From Cryobacterium glucosi (GTDB taxonomy: Bacteria > Actinomycetota > Actinomycetes > Actinomycetales > Microbacteriaceae), in NCBI RefSeq assembly GCF_004402235.1, contig NZ_SOFS01000017.1:1-64000 (forward strand): DNA of 64,000 bases. The letters run 5' to 3'. Shown here one piece after another: positions 49,651-58,769 of this stretch. Made by a program: the position numbers and the translations under genes. Numbering within the stretch: position 1 is the first letter of the stretch; the number at the start of each line of letters is the position of its first letter. Under the pieces are notes generated by a model. The model was not told the origin of the DNA, ran no database searches, and saw only the letters and a list, made by a program, of their open reading frames with translations.

Positions 49651-51564
49651 ATGGAGCTCAGCGACATGGACGTTCAGCCAGGCAATCCTGAGGCCGCCAA
49701 ACACCGGCTGACCGGTGCTTACCGTCGGAACCGCCCGCGCTGGCTCGCCTGGGTCTCGACCTTTGTGCTCGCACTCGTCTCCGTCGGAGTCGCCGACGGA
49801 TTCGCTGCCTTTCCTGCAAGCGCTGCCGTTTCCGCCGTCATCACGCTCACCTTCGACGACGCGAACGCGGACCAGCTGACCGCAGCCTCGATCCTCAAGG
49901 CGAACGGGCTGCACGGCACCTTCTACACGCCGTCCGGGTATATCAACCAGCCGGGCTACATGACGCTTGCCCAGGTGCAGAGCCTTGCCGCGGATGGCAA
50001 CGAGATCGGCGGCCACACCGTGACGCACCCCGACCTCGCCACCCTCCCGACGGACGAGGCGACGCGCCAGGTCTGCAACGACCGAGTCAACCTCACCAAC
50101 TGGGGATTCCGGGTGACGAGTTTCGCCTATCCCTTCGCCTCGCTGCTGACCCCTGCGACCGAAACCATCGTCAAGAACTGCGGGTTCAACAGCGCCCGTG
50201 GCCTCGGAGACATCCAAACCCGGTTCGGCTGCACGGGATGCGCGCTCACCGAGAGCATCCCGCCGGCCGACCCGTACCTGACCCAGGCTGCCGACGAGGT
50301 CGACAACACCTGGAGCCTGACCGACCTCCAGAACACCGTCACCCAGGCCGAGACTGCGGGCGGCTGGCAGCAGCTGACCTTCCACCACATCGCGACGGGG
50401 CTCACCGACCCGCTCACGATCAGCCCGACCCTGTTCACCCAGTTCGTGCAGTGGCTGAAGACCCGCCCCGCGACGACGACGGTCAAGACGGTCGACCAGG
50501 TCATCGGCGGCACCGTCAAAGCCGTCGTCTCCGGCCCGGCCGTCACACCGAAGCCCGCCGGCAGCAACCTGGTTTCCAACCCCGGCTTCGAAACCCTCAC
50601 CGCAGGGGTGCCGCAGTGCTGGCAGGGCGCCTCATACGGCACGAACACCCCCGCCTTCACCACGGTCACTCCGGGCCACAGCGGCAACCGGGCGGCCCGC
50701 CTGACGATGACGGGCTACTCCAACGGCGACGCGAAATGGCTGCCGACCCCCGACCTGGGCGGATGCGCCCCCGCGGCCACCCCGGGCACGGCGTACGCGC
50801 TCTCGGCCTGGTACAAGTCCACGGCAGCGACCCAGATCGAGGTCTACTACCGGACCGGACTCGGCTCCTGGGCCTACTGGACCGCGAGCCCGCTCTTCGC
50901 CGCGTCCGCGACCTACCAGAAGGCGAGCTGGACGACCCCGGCACTGCCCGCCGGGGCGAGCTCGATCACCTTCGGCCTCAACCTCCTGAGCAACGGCACC
51001 CTGACCACGGACGACTACACGGCCTTCGACGCCGCAACCCTGCCCGTACCCCCGCCGCCTGCCCCCGGCACCAACTTGGTCCAGAACTCGGGCCTGGAAG
51101 CCGCCGGAGTCGCCGCCCTTCCGCAGTGCTACCAGATCGGCGGTTACGGCACCAACACCGCCGCGTTCACGACCGTCGCGACGGCGCACACCGGCACCAA
51201 GGCGGAGAAGCTCGTCGTGACGAACTACGCCAACGGCGACGCGAAGCTGCTGCCGAGCCTGGACAGCGGGGCCTGCGCGCCGCCCGCGATCGCCGGGCAC
51301 ACCTATTCGCTCCGGACCTGGTACACGTCGACGACGTCCACCCAGTTCGCGATCTACTACCGGGATGCGAGCGGGACCTGGCAGTACTGGACGTCGAGCC
51401 CGTGGCTCGCGACGGCATCCGCATACACCCAGGCGAGCTTCACGACCCCGGCGCTCCCGGCCGGTGCCACCGCGATCAGTTTCGGGCTGAACCTGTTCAG
51501 TAACGGAACCCTCGTGACCGACGACTACGCGATGTTCGACACGGTCGGGGCACCGGCCTTGTAG
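49651..51564 (+). CDS. secreted polysaccharide deacetylase with two C-terminal repeat domains
   Basis: A 637-residue exported protein. After a long basic N-terminus the signal segment is about residues 31-59 (WLAWVSTFVLALVSVGVADG, then ...ASA). The NodB deacetylase domain has TFDD (67-70, catalytic base and metal Asp) and the metal pair HTVTHPD (H122, H126). Residues ~305-460 and ~470-637 are two copies of a beta-sandwich carbohydrate-binding-like module (NLVSNPGFE / NLVQNSGLE ... YGTNT ... LNLLSNGTLTTDDY / LNLFSNGTLVTDDY). It should deacetylate peptidoglycan, chitin or xylan while held on a polymer. ATG 49651 or 49666 could be the start. Confidence 0.9.
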   Translation: MELSDMDVQPGNPEAAKHRLTGAYRRNRPRWLAWVSTFVLALVSVGVADGFAAFPASAAVSAVITLTFDDANADQLTAASILKANGLHGTFYTPSGYINQPGYMTLAQVQSLAADGNEIGGHTVTHPDLATLPTDEATRQVCNDRVNLTNWGFRVTSFAYPFASLLTPATETIVKNCGFNSARGLGDIQTRFGCTGCALTESIPPADPYLTQAADEVDNTWSLTDLQNTVTQAETAGGWQQLTFHHIATGLTDPLTISPTLFTQFVQWLKTRPATTTVKTVDQVIGGTVKAVVSGPAVTPKPAGSNLVSNPGFETLTAGVPQCWQGASYGTNTPAFTTVTPGHSGNRAARLTMTGYSNGDAKWLPTPDLGGCAPAATPGTAYALSAWYKSTAATQIEVYYRTGLGSWAYWTASPLFAASATYQKASWTTPALPAGASSITFGLNLLSNGTLTTDDYTAFDAATLPVPPPPAPGTNLVQNSGLEAAGVAALPQCYQIGGYGTNTAAFTTVATAHTGTKAEKLVVTNYANGDAKLLPSLDSGACAPPAIAGHTYSLRTWYTSTTSTQFAIYYRDASGTWQYWTSSPWLATASAYTQASFTTPALPAGATAISFGLNLFSNGTLVTDDYAMFDTVGAPAL

Positions 51565-51567
51565 TGG

Positions 51568-51614
51568 CAGGGGATGCCGGGCGCGCCTCCCTGGGCCGCG
51601 CCAGGCATCCCCTG
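51568..51614. terminator. bidirectional terminator
   Basis: CAGGGGATGCC (51568-51578) and GGCATCCCCTG (51604-51614) pair perfectly, with GGGCGCG/CGCG pairing inside. It lies between the convergent deacetylase and corA genes. Confidence 0.75.
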
Positions 51615-51642
51615 TCGCGCCTGTCGTGCGTGTCTGCCGGTC

Positions 51643-52620
51643 TCAGATCCAGTCGTTGCGCTTGAAGAGCAGGTAGAGCAGGGCGGACAGGCCGACGATG
51701 AGCGCGATGGAGCTGTAGAAGCCGCCCAGTTCGCTGAAGCCCGGGTACGGAACATTCTGGCCGTAGAAACCGGTGATCGCCGTGGGCACCGCGATGATCG
51801 CCGCGTAGCCGGTGACCTTCTTCGTGATCACGTTGAGCCGGTTGCCCTGGATCGCGAGGTTCGCCTCGAGCACGCTCGTGGCGAGGTCCCTGAGGCTCTC
51901 CGTCCACTCCATCGCGCGCAGCACGTGGTCGTAGACGTCCTGGAAGTACGGCGCCATGTCGTTCTGCAGAAGGTGCACGTCGCGGCGTAACAGGGTGTTG
52001 ACGACCTCACGCATCGGCAGGATCACCCGGCGCATCAGCACGAGGCTCTTCCGGAGATCGAAGGAGCGGCGCTGCACAGCCTCCTGGTCGCTCCTCGGTT
52101 CGAAGAGCTGGCTCTCGAGCTCCTCGACTTGTTCATCAAGGGCCTCGACGGCCTCGAAGTAGCCGTCGACGAGGAAGTCGAGGAGGCCGTGCAGGAGGAA
52201 CGCGACACCGTTCGAGGCGAGGTCGGGGGAGGAATCCCAGCGGGCGACGACGGCATCGACGTCGAAGTCAGGGTCCTTGTGCACGGTGACGAAGGCCCGC
52301 TCGGTGATGAATGCTGCGATCTCCGAGGTCTCCACCGAGGCGGACTCGGGCGAAAACGTGATCGAATACGCCGACAGGAACAGATGGTCGGAGTATCGGT
52401 CGAGTTTGGGACGCTGGTGCAGCTTCATGGCGTCCTCGACGGCGAGGGCATGCAGGCCGAGTTCCTCGGCGAGCAGGTCGAGGTCGGCTTCCTCGGGCGA
52501 ACACAGGTCGACCCAGACAACACAACCCGCGTCGGCGAGGTGTTCGGAGACGTCGGCGAGCGGGAAGCCCTCGTCGACGAGGTCCCCGTTCCGGTAGCAG
52601 CGGGTTTTCGGTGTGCGCAC
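51643..52620 (-). CDS. corA: CorA-family divalent metal transporter
   Basis: A 325-residue CorA protein with a long cytoplasmic domain (WVDLCSPEEADLDLLAEELGLHALAVEDA; FVTVHKDPDF) and two C-terminal membrane helices. The pore signature usually YGMN reads YGQN (286-289), followed by VPYPGFSELGG. The C-terminus KRNDWI matches the family. The Met to Gln change in the selectivity motif is unusual and could alter ion choice. The gene stands alone. Confidence 0.93.
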   Translation of the reverse strand: MRTPKTRCYRNGDLVDEGFPLADVSEHLADAGCVVWVDLCSPEEADLDLLAEELGLHALAVEDAMKLHQRPKLDRYSDHLFLSAYSITFSPESASVETSEIAAFITERAFVTVHKDPDFDVDAVVARWDSSPDLASNGVAFLLHGLLDFLVDGYFEAVEALDEQVEELESQLFEPRSDQEAVQRRSFDLRKSLVLMRRVILPMREVVNTLLRRDVHLLQNDMAPYFQDVYDHVLRAMEWTESLRDLATSVLEANLAIQGNRLNVITKKVTGYAAIIAVPTAITGFYGQNVPYPGFSELGGFYSSIALIVGLSALLYLLFKRNDWI

Positions 52621-52857
52621 ACCTCAGTCAAGCAGCATCCGCGGAGCAGCGGGGTCAATGCCCTTGCCGAGTCTCATCGACGCCGTGCCGGGCTCGTCGA
52701 TGCTGTGTGACGTTGCGCTACGTTTCGTGACCGGGCGTGACCGGCCGGAATGTCGCTCAGGTCGTTCGGTGAATAACGTCGTCTCGAGACCATCCCAGGT
52801 CTCGTGACCAGCCCGGGTGCCGCAGCGTACGCCGTCCACCGAATGGAAGTGAAGCCC

Positions 52858-53958
52858 ATGTCCGCCAAGACCCACACCACTGCTCGTCGCACGGGGATGC
52901 GCCTCGCCCTCGGCGCGGCATCCGTCGCCTTGCTCGCCACCACCCTGAGCGGATGCGCCGCCTCGGCCGATGCCGCCTCCGGCGCCACCGCGGCCGGACC
53001 GGCCGCAGAGCTCCGGCTCGGCTACTTCGACAACGTCACGCACGCCCCCGCCCTCGTCGGACTCGAGAACGGCCTGCTGCAGGATTCCCTCGGCAGCACC
53101 AAGCTCAGCACCCAGATCTTCAACGCAGGCCCCGCGACGATCGAGGCGCTCAGCGCCGGCGCGATCGACGCGGCATACATCGGCCCGAGCCCGGCCGTGA
53201 ACAGCTACATCAAGAGCAAGGGCGAGTCGGTCAAGATCGTCGCAGGCGCGACGAGCGGCGGAGCAGCCCTCGTCGTGCGCGACGGGATCAACTCCGCCGC
53301 CGACCTGAAGGGCAAGACCCTCGCCTCCCCGCAGCTCGGCAACACCCAGGACGTCGCCCTGCGCGCCTGGCTCAGCAGCAAAGGCTTCACGACGGATACC
53401 TCCGGCGGTGGCGAGGTGAAGATCACGCCGACCGAGAACGCGCAGACCCTCACCCTGTTCCAGAGCGGCGCCATCGACGGCGCCTGGCTGCCGGAGCCCT
53501 GGGTCTCCCGCCTCGTCGTCGACGCCGGCGCCAAGGTGCTCGTCGACGAGTCCTCGCTGTGGCCGGACGGCGCCTTCCCGACGACCGTACTCCTGGTGCG
53601 GAAGGGATTCCTGGCCGAGCACCCTGAGACGGTCGAGGCCCTCGTGGCCGGCAACGCGGCATCCGTCGACTGGCTCACGAAGAACCCGACGGACGCGGCA
53701 ACCGTGATCAACAAGAAGCTCACGGCCGACAGCGGGAAGGCGCTCTCCGATGCCGTGATCACGCGAGCATTGACCAAGGTGACGTTCTCGACCGACCCGC
53801 TCGCCTCGACGTTCGCGGTGAGCCTCGAGAACGGCGTGACGGCCGGCACCACCAAGACCGGCGACCTGAACGGCCTGTTCGACCTGACCGCGCTCAACAA
53901 GGTGCGCACGGCGGCCGGCGAGAAGCCGGTTTCGGCCTCCGGTCTCGGCACCGAATAG
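52858..53958 (+). CDS. ABC-type sulfonate/nitrate-like substrate-binding lipoprotein
   Basis: A 366-residue SsuA/NMT1-like binding protein. It has a signal peptide with lipobox LSGC near residue 30, then ELRLGYFDNVTHAPALVGLENGLL, AGPATIEALSAGAIDAAYIGPSPAVNSY and SGAIDGAWLPEPWVSRLV, typical for binding of sulfonates or related small anions. The ATG at 52858 has GGAAG upstream. No permease or ATPase gene is adjacent, because a long inverted repeat and a convergent gene follow; it may serve a transporter encoded elsewhere. Confidence 0.88.
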   Translation: MSAKTHTTARRTGMRLALGAASVALLATTLSGCAASADAASGATAAGPAAELRLGYFDNVTHAPALVGLENGLLQDSLGSTKLSTQIFNAGPATIEALSAGAIDAAYIGPSPAVNSYIKSKGESVKIVAGATSGGAALVVRDGINSAADLKGKTLASPQLGNTQDVALRAWLSSKGFTTDTSGGGEVKITPTENAQTLTLFQSGAIDGAWLPEPWVSRLVVDAGAKVLVDESSLWPDGAFPTTVLLVRKGFLAEHPETVEALVAGNAASVDWLTKNPTDAATVINKKLTADSGKALSDAVITRALTKVTFSTDPLASTFAVSLENGVTAGTTKTGDLNGLFDLTALNKVRTAAGEKPVSASGLGTE

Positions 53959-53991
53959 CCCCGCCGCAGCCGCCGCGCGAGTCCCCGATCC

Positions 53992-54054
53992 CCGTGAGGT
54001 GTCGCAGATCGACGTTCCGGACTTCCGTGAACAGCGATCTGCGACACCTCACGG
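53992..54054. repeat. long inverted repeat with 19-bp perfect arms
   Basis: The left arm 53992-54010 (CCGTGAGGTGTCGCAGATC) and right arm 54036-54054 are exact complements around a 25-base loop. It sits between the convergent SBP and COG4705 genes; its right arm covers the last codons of the latter. It works at least as a bidirectional terminator, but the arm length and loop suggest a dispersed palindromic element. Confidence 0.75.
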
Positions 54055-54975
54055 CCGTGATGCGGCTGCGGGACCCTGCGGGCGCGGGGCGAGCGATTCG
54101 ACGTCGCGGCGAGTGATCGCGAGGTAGGCGACGAACGCGAGAATCGCCACGCCGAGCACGAGGCTCACCGGCCCCGTGCCGAGGTCGAGGCCGCCGCGTT
54201 CGGTCGAGACGGCGGCCCAGTCGGCGAAGGATGCCCCGAGCGGCCGGGTCAGGATGTACGCGAACCAGAATGCGAGCGTCGCATTCATGCCGAAGCGGCG
54301 ATACGCCAGCGCGGGGATCGCGATGAGCACAGCGAAGACGATTCCGGACGCGAGGTAGCCGAGGCCGAAGGTCATGGCGGTGAGGTCGCCGGCGGCCGTG
54401 CCGAGCGCGAAGGTCGTGAGCACCGTCGCCCAGTAGAAGAACTCGCGGCGCGGGGTCACGATGCTGTGGATGGAGAGCGACTTCTCGGTCGTCCGCCACG
54501 CCAGGAAGATCGCAGCGAGTGCGAGGACGAAAGCGACCGTGGACACGAGGTAGGGGATTCCGAGTCCGACGTGCAGGGCATCCGCGGCCATCGTGCCGAA
54601 GATGCTCACCATGACGACGGCGAGCCAGTAGACCCACGCGACGTAACGGCGGACGCCGAACTGCAGGAGCAGGGCGGCGACCAGGCCGAGTCCCGCGAGG
54701 CCGACGGCGACAGGCGGATCGATCTGGTGCACGAGGTAGTCGGCGGTCGTCTCGCCCATCCCGGTCGTGAGCACCTTGGTGACCCAGAACGCTGCCGTGA
54801 CCTTGGGGACCTTGCTGAGCATCGGCCGGGCGCGGAACCACGGGGCACGCAACCGGGGGCTGCGCGGAGTCGTCTCCGCGGCCGTGCCCCGAACCGACGC
54901 CGGCCCAGCAGCCGGTGCCCGGTCAGTCATCGGGAGGGGATTCTGATCGATCTCTGCCACGTGTGCTCCGCTCAT
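54049..54975 (-). CDS. COG4705 membrane-anchored protein
   Basis: A 308-residue protein with eight hydrophobic helices after a ~50-residue cytoplasmic leader. The diagnostic repeat appears as KVTAAFWVTKVLTTGMGETTADYLVHQ and again in FFYWATVLTTFALGTAAGDLTAMTFGLGY, with FWFAYILTRPLGASFADW. Function of the family is unknown. The start at 54975 has GAGGAG upstream; ATG 54930 is a possible shorter start. Its 3' end lies in the long inverted repeat. Confidence 0.88.
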   Translation of the reverse strand: MSGAHVAEIDQNPLPMTDRAPAAGPASVRGTAAETTPRSPRLRAPWFRARPMLSKVPKVTAAFWVTKVLTTGMGETTADYLVHQIDPPVAVGLAGLGLVAALLLQFGVRRYVAWVYWLAVVMVSIFGTMAADALHVGLGIPYLVSTVAFVLALAAIFLAWRTTEKSLSIHSIVTPRREFFYWATVLTTFALGTAAGDLTAMTFGLGYLASGIVFAVLIAIPALAYRRFGMNATLAFWFAYILTRPLGASFADWAAVSTERGGLDLGTGPVSLVLGVAILAFVAYLAITRRDVESLAPRPQGPAAASRP

Positions 54976-55293
54976 CCGCTCCTCAACCTACGGAGAGGAG
55001 GTCCAGGAACGATGACGGATCGGGTGCGCGGTCAGGTTGCGGTCAGGCGCGCTCGACCTGATCCTCGCCGCGGGCCGCGAACAGGTCAGGGAGGCCCAGG
55101 GCCTCCAGCGTCTCCTGTTCGGCGATGCCATCGGCCGCCCGCTTCCGGTCACTGTGCTCCGGGGCGCTGCGATGGTCGACGTGATCGCCGAGCCGGAGGA
55201 GCTCGCCGCGCTGCGCTGAGCCGCTGAACCCGCCATGCGCCAGGCGTTCGGGTGCGCAGGAGACCGCGCGATTCCGTGCTATTTTCACGACTG
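54976..55293. other. intergenic region with no supported gene
   Basis: This 318-bp stretch separates divergent genes. An open frame of about 60 codons on the + strand (55040-55219) ends FGDAIGRPLPVTVLRGAAMV and looks protein-like, but has no ribosome site and matches no family I know; it may be a fragment of a lost gene. Confidence 0.4.
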
Positions 55294-56163
55294 ATGTCCG
55301 TTTCCGCAGCAGAGGCCTCCGGCCAGCCCCGTCCGGCCCGCACCCGCTCCCGCTCCCGCGTCGAGGTGGCCGACATCGCCGTGCGCCTGTTCCGCACCGA
55401 CGGCTACGAGGCCACGACCGCGACCGACATCGCCAGGGCCGCCGGCGTCTCGCGCAGCACCTTCTTCCGTCAGTTCCGATCCAAGGAAGACGTGATCTTC
55501 GCCGACCACGACGAACTCGCCGTGCAGATCGCCGCGTACTTCGCCGTGCAGCACGACGACCCCTGGCGCGCGATCCGTGATGCCGCGACGATGGTCTTCG
55601 AACGATTCCGCGAACGGCTCGACAGCGTCCGGGTGCGCGATCTCATCGTGCGCGACACCCCGACCCTCCGGGACCGCGAGACCATCATGGCCATCCGTTA
55701 CGAGCAGATGTTCGCCGCCTACCTCCGCTCCGTCCGTCCCGACGTGCCGCCGCTCACGGCCATCCGCTACGCCGCCGCGATCACCGCAACGCACAACTAC
55801 GAACTCCGCCGCCTGATCCGCGGACCGGTCCCGTCCCCGTCCGAAACGGATGCCGCGTCGAACGCCGAGCCGGTCTCAGCGACCGGCGCCGACCTGGATG
55901 CCGCGCGGGACGCCGAGCATGCCGCGCAGCTCTCAGAGGAACTCGCCGCGGAGCTCCGCAAAGTGGGGCGCCTCTTTCACCCCGACGCGGCACCTGACCA
56001 CGCGGGGCAGCCTGCGGACGGGCACCAGCCGGCGGGGGAGGCCTCAGCCGAGCTCGTCGTAGCGGTGTTCCCCGGAACGATTTCCCCGGACGAGCTCTCC
56101 CGAGAGGTCGCACGCGCCCTCGGCGGACGCCGCGCCGTGAGCACGTCGGGGCCCGCAACTTGA
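55294..56163 (+). CDS. TetR-family regulator with C-terminal extension
   Basis: A 289-residue TetR regulator. The DNA-binding region is ADIAVRLFRTDGYEATTATDIARAAGVSRSTFFRQFRSKEDVIF (about 27-70). After a standard ligand domain ending near residue 180 the protein continues for about 100 residues of Ala/Glu/Pro-rich sequence (ATGADLDAARDAEHAAQLSE, ...AELVVAVFPGTISPDELSREV). It ends on the first of two palindromes that precede the acyl-CoA dehydrogenase gene, which it likely represses. Confidence 0.87.
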   Translation: MSVSAAEASGQPRPARTRSRSRVEVADIAVRLFRTDGYEATTATDIARAAGVSRSTFFRQFRSKEDVIFADHDELAVQIAAYFAVQHDDPWRAIRDAATMVFERFRERLDSVRVRDLIVRDTPTLRDRETIMAIRYEQMFAAYLRSVRPDVPPLTAIRYAAAITATHNYELRRLIRGPVPSPSETDAASNAEPVSATGADLDAARDAEHAAQLSEELAAELRKVGRLFHPDAAPDHAGQPADGHQPAGEASAELVVAVFPGTISPDELSREVARALGGRRAVSTSGPAT

Positions 56164-56196
56164 CACTCAGTGTCATTTGACCCGACACTGAGTGTC
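56161..56196. promoter_or_regulatory. two palindromic TetR operators
   Basis: TGACACTCAGTGTCA (56161-56175) is a perfect 15-bp palindrome and GACACTGAGTGTC (56184-56196) repeats it, 22 bp centre to centre. The first overlaps the TetR stop codon. They lie 30 bp before the acyl-CoA dehydrogenase start. Confidence 0.75.
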
Positions 56197-56225
56197 ACAC
56201 CAGCCGAACCCAATGAAGGGGAACC

Positions 56226-57407
56226 GTGCCCGACTACGACGTATCCGTGCCGCTCGACACCGACTACTACGAACTCTTCCGGGATGTGCCCGCCGCCGAC
56301 CGCGCCTTCTGGGACCGGGCCCGCGCCTTTGCGATCGAGACGCTCGACGAGGTCACCGAGGCCTGGGACAAGGCCGAGTATCCGCTGCACCTCGTCCGCA
56401 GGCTCGGCGAACTCGACCTGCTCACCGATGGCGTCGTCGGCCCCGGCCTCACCCCGATGTCCCCGCTCGCCGCCGGCCTCGTCAACATGGAGATCTCCCG
56501 CGGCGACGGCTCGATGGGCACCGTGGTGGCTGTGCAGGGCGGGCTCGCGCTCCGCAGCATCGCCCTCTACGGGAGCGACGCCCAGAAGGCCGAGTGGCTC
56601 ATCCCCCTTGCCCGCGCCGAGAAGCTCGGCGCCTTCGCCCTCACCGAACCCGACCACGGCTCCGACTCCGTCGCGCTCGAGACGACCGCGACCCGCGAGG
56701 GCGACGAGTGGGTGATCACCGGCGAGAAGAAGTGGATCGGCAACGGCTCCGTCGGCGACGTGACCGTGGTCTGGGCCCGCGACGACGATGGCAACGTGCG
56801 CGGGTTCCTCGTGCCGCAGGACACCCCCGGCTACCAGGCCCAGACGATCACCGGCAAGGGCTCCCTTCGCGGCATCCACCAGGCCCGCATCGTGCTCGAC
56901 AACGTGCGCGTGCCCCTCGATGCCCTCCTGCCGGGCACCCGCACCTTCAAGGACACCGCGACCGTGCTCTTCGCCACCCGCCTCGGTGTGGCCTGGTCGG
57001 CGCTCGGCCACGCGACCGCGGTCTTCGAGGCCGCCCTCAGCTACTCGAACCAGCGCATCCAGTTCGGCAAGCCGCTCGCCGGCTTCCAGCTCGTGCAGGA
57101 ACGACTCACGCGGATGCTGTCCCAGCTCACCGCGATGCAGCTCTACTGCCTGCGCCTCGCCGAACTCGACGCCGCCGGAACCATGCGTCCGATCCAGGCG
57201 TCCCTCGCGAAGTACCACAACACCCGCGCCGCCCGCGAGATCGCGGCGACGGCGCGCGACGTGCTCGGGGGCAACGGCATCCTGCTCGAGAACCACGTGA
57301 TCCGGCACCTCGCCGACCTCGAGTCTCTGCACACCTACGAGGGCACCGAGAGCGTGCAGTCCCTCCTGATCGGCCGCGATCTGACCGGCGTGAGCGCCTT
57401 CCGCTGA
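56226..57407 (+). CDS. acyl-CoA dehydrogenase (glutaryl-CoA dehydrogenase-like)
   Basis: A 393-residue FAD enzyme. Family segments are GDGSMGTVVAVQGGLALRSIALYGSDAQKAEWLIPLARAEKLGAFALTEPDHGSD, the substrate/FAD region WVITGEKKWIGNG, RIQFGKPLAGFQLVQERLTRM and the catalytic Glu in HTYEGTESVQ (E372). This set is closest to glutaryl-CoA dehydrogenases. The GTG at 56226 has GAAGGGG upstream. Regulated by the adjacent TetR protein. Exact acyl substrate is unproven. Confidence 0.92.
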   Translation: MPDYDVSVPLDTDYYELFRDVPAADRAFWDRARAFAIETLDEVTEAWDKAEYPLHLVRRLGELDLLTDGVVGPGLTPMSPLAAGLVNMEISRGDGSMGTVVAVQGGLALRSIALYGSDAQKAEWLIPLARAEKLGAFALTEPDHGSDSVALETTATREGDEWVITGEKKWIGNGSVGDVTVVWARDDDGNVRGFLVPQDTPGYQAQTITGKGSLRGIHQARIVLDNVRVPLDALLPGTRTFKDTATVLFATRLGVAWSALGHATAVFEAALSYSNQRIQFGKPLAGFQLVQERLTRMLSQLTAMQLYCLRLAELDAAGTMRPIQASLAKYHNTRAAREIAATARDVLGGNGILLENHVIRHLADLESLHTYEGTESVQSLLIGRDLTGVSAFR

Positions 57408-57493
57408 CCCGCCCGCCCCCGCCTCCCTCCCGCCACCCCAGGCATCCGCTCACCCTGCGAGGCGTGGGGCTCCTGGCCGATACACTCCGATTC

Positions 57494-58684
57494 ATGGTTC
57501 TGTCCCTCATCGGCGCCGGTCTGCTCCTGCTCGGCACCGTCGCCGCGGTCACCGGCCTGCTTCCGCTCCCCGAACTGCTGGTTCTCGTGGACCGGGTGGC
57601 GCCGATCCTCGTGTTCGTCGTGGCCATGACCGTCGTAACCGAGCTCTGCAGTGAGGCGGGGGTGTTCCGCTGGATCGCCCGCCGGCTTCGGCACTGGGGT
57701 GGCGGCCGGGCCTGGTTGCTCTGGTTGTGGGTGGCCGGCATCGCGATCGTCACGACGGTGTTCCTCTCCCTCGACACCACGGCCGTGCTCCTGACGCCGG
57801 TCGTTGTCGTGGTCGCGCGGCAGGCGGGTCTGCCGCCGCTGCCGTTCGCCCTGACGACGGTGTGGCTCGCGAACACCGGCAGCCTGCTGCTCCCGATCAG
57901 CAACCTGACCAACCTGCTCGCCCAGAACCGCCTCGGCGGCATCTCCCCGATCGCCTTCGCCGGGCTGACCGCGGCCCCGGCGCTCGTCGCCGTGATCGTG
58001 CCGATGGCCATGGTTGCGATCGTCTTCCGGAAAGACCTCTGCAAACGGTATTCGAGCGTCCCCGTGCAGCGGATGCGCGTCGCGGGAACGTCGGGAGCGG
58101 TGGCATCCGTCGACCGGGTGCTGCTCGGGACGAGCGCGCTCGTGCTCGCTGCCCTCTTGCCCGCCCTCGTCGTCGGCCTGCCGGTATGGCTGCCGTCGAG
58201 CATCGCCGCCCTCGTGCTGGCCGTCGTGTTCTTCGTCAGGCGCCGGAGCGTTCTCCGGATCACCATCATTCCGTGGTCGCTCCTGCTGTTCAGTGCCGGG
58301 CTGTTCCTCGCGATGGAGGCCGTGCAAAACCTCGGGCTGCCCGTGCTGCTCACCGCGCTCGCCGGGGCGGGGAACGCGCCGGGGGACCTGTTCCGCCTGG
58401 CCGGCACAAGCCTGGTCGGCTCGAACCTGATCAACAACCTGCCCGCCTACCTCGCGCTCGAACCGGTCGCCGACTCGACCCCGCGGCTGCTCGCCGTCCT
58501 GATCGGTGCGAACGTCGGCCCGTTGATCACCCCGTGGGCGTCCCTCGCGACGTTGCTCTGGCACAGCAGGCTCGAAAAGATGAACGTGCTGATCCCCTGG
58601 CGCGGGTACGCGCTCTTCGGCCTCGTGCTCGCCCCGGTGACGGTCGGGTTGAGCGTGCTCACGATGATCCTGGTCACCGCGTGA
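57494..58684 (+). CDS. ArsB/NhaD-like membrane permease
   Basis: A 396-residue transporter of the ion transporter (SLC13/ArsB) superfamily with about ten hydrophobic segments. Signatures: LSLDTTAVLLTPVVVVVARQAGLPPLPFALTTVWLANTGSLLLPISNLTNLLA in the first half, and GTSLVGSNLINNLPAYLALEP and ANVGPLITPWASLATLLW in the second. It may export arsenite or exchange Na+/H+; no arsR or arsC is nearby, so arsenic is not supported by context. Confidence 0.87.
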   Translation: MVLSLIGAGLLLLGTVAAVTGLLPLPELLVLVDRVAPILVFVVAMTVVTELCSEAGVFRWIARRLRHWGGGRAWLLWLWVAGIAIVTTVFLSLDTTAVLLTPVVVVVARQAGLPPLPFALTTVWLANTGSLLLPISNLTNLLAQNRLGGISPIAFAGLTAAPALVAVIVPMAMVAIVFRKDLCKRYSSVPVQRMRVAGTSGAVASVDRVLLGTSALVLAALLPALVVGLPVWLPSSIAALVLAVVFFVRRRSVLRITIIPWSLLLFSAGLFLAMEAVQNLGLPVLLTALAGAGNAPGDLFRLAGTSLVGSNLINNLPAYLALEPVADSTPRLLAVLIGANVGPLITPWASLATLLWHSRLEKMNVLIPWRGYALFGLVLAPVTVGLSVLTMILVTA

Positions 58685-58769
58685 CGCCCGGGCGGCCGCA
58701 CCGGGCGGTGCGAGAATACAGGAACCTGTCCGTGCCTCCAGCGCGTTTTTCCGGGGAAGGAATGACCGA

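Noticed and set aside
55040-55219. 60-codon plus-strand frame
   Set aside because: No ribosome site and no family match; kept only as a note in the intergenic entry.
56192-57493. Long frame that continues upstream of the ArsB-like gene through the acyl-CoA dehydrogenase
   Set aside because: The upstream part is an Arg/Pro-rich shadow of the dehydrogenase; the permease itself begins with a hydrophobic helix at 57494.
57494-58684. Arsenic resistance locus
   Set aside because: Only the permease is present; no arsR, arsC or acr3 neighbour, so the substrate stays open.
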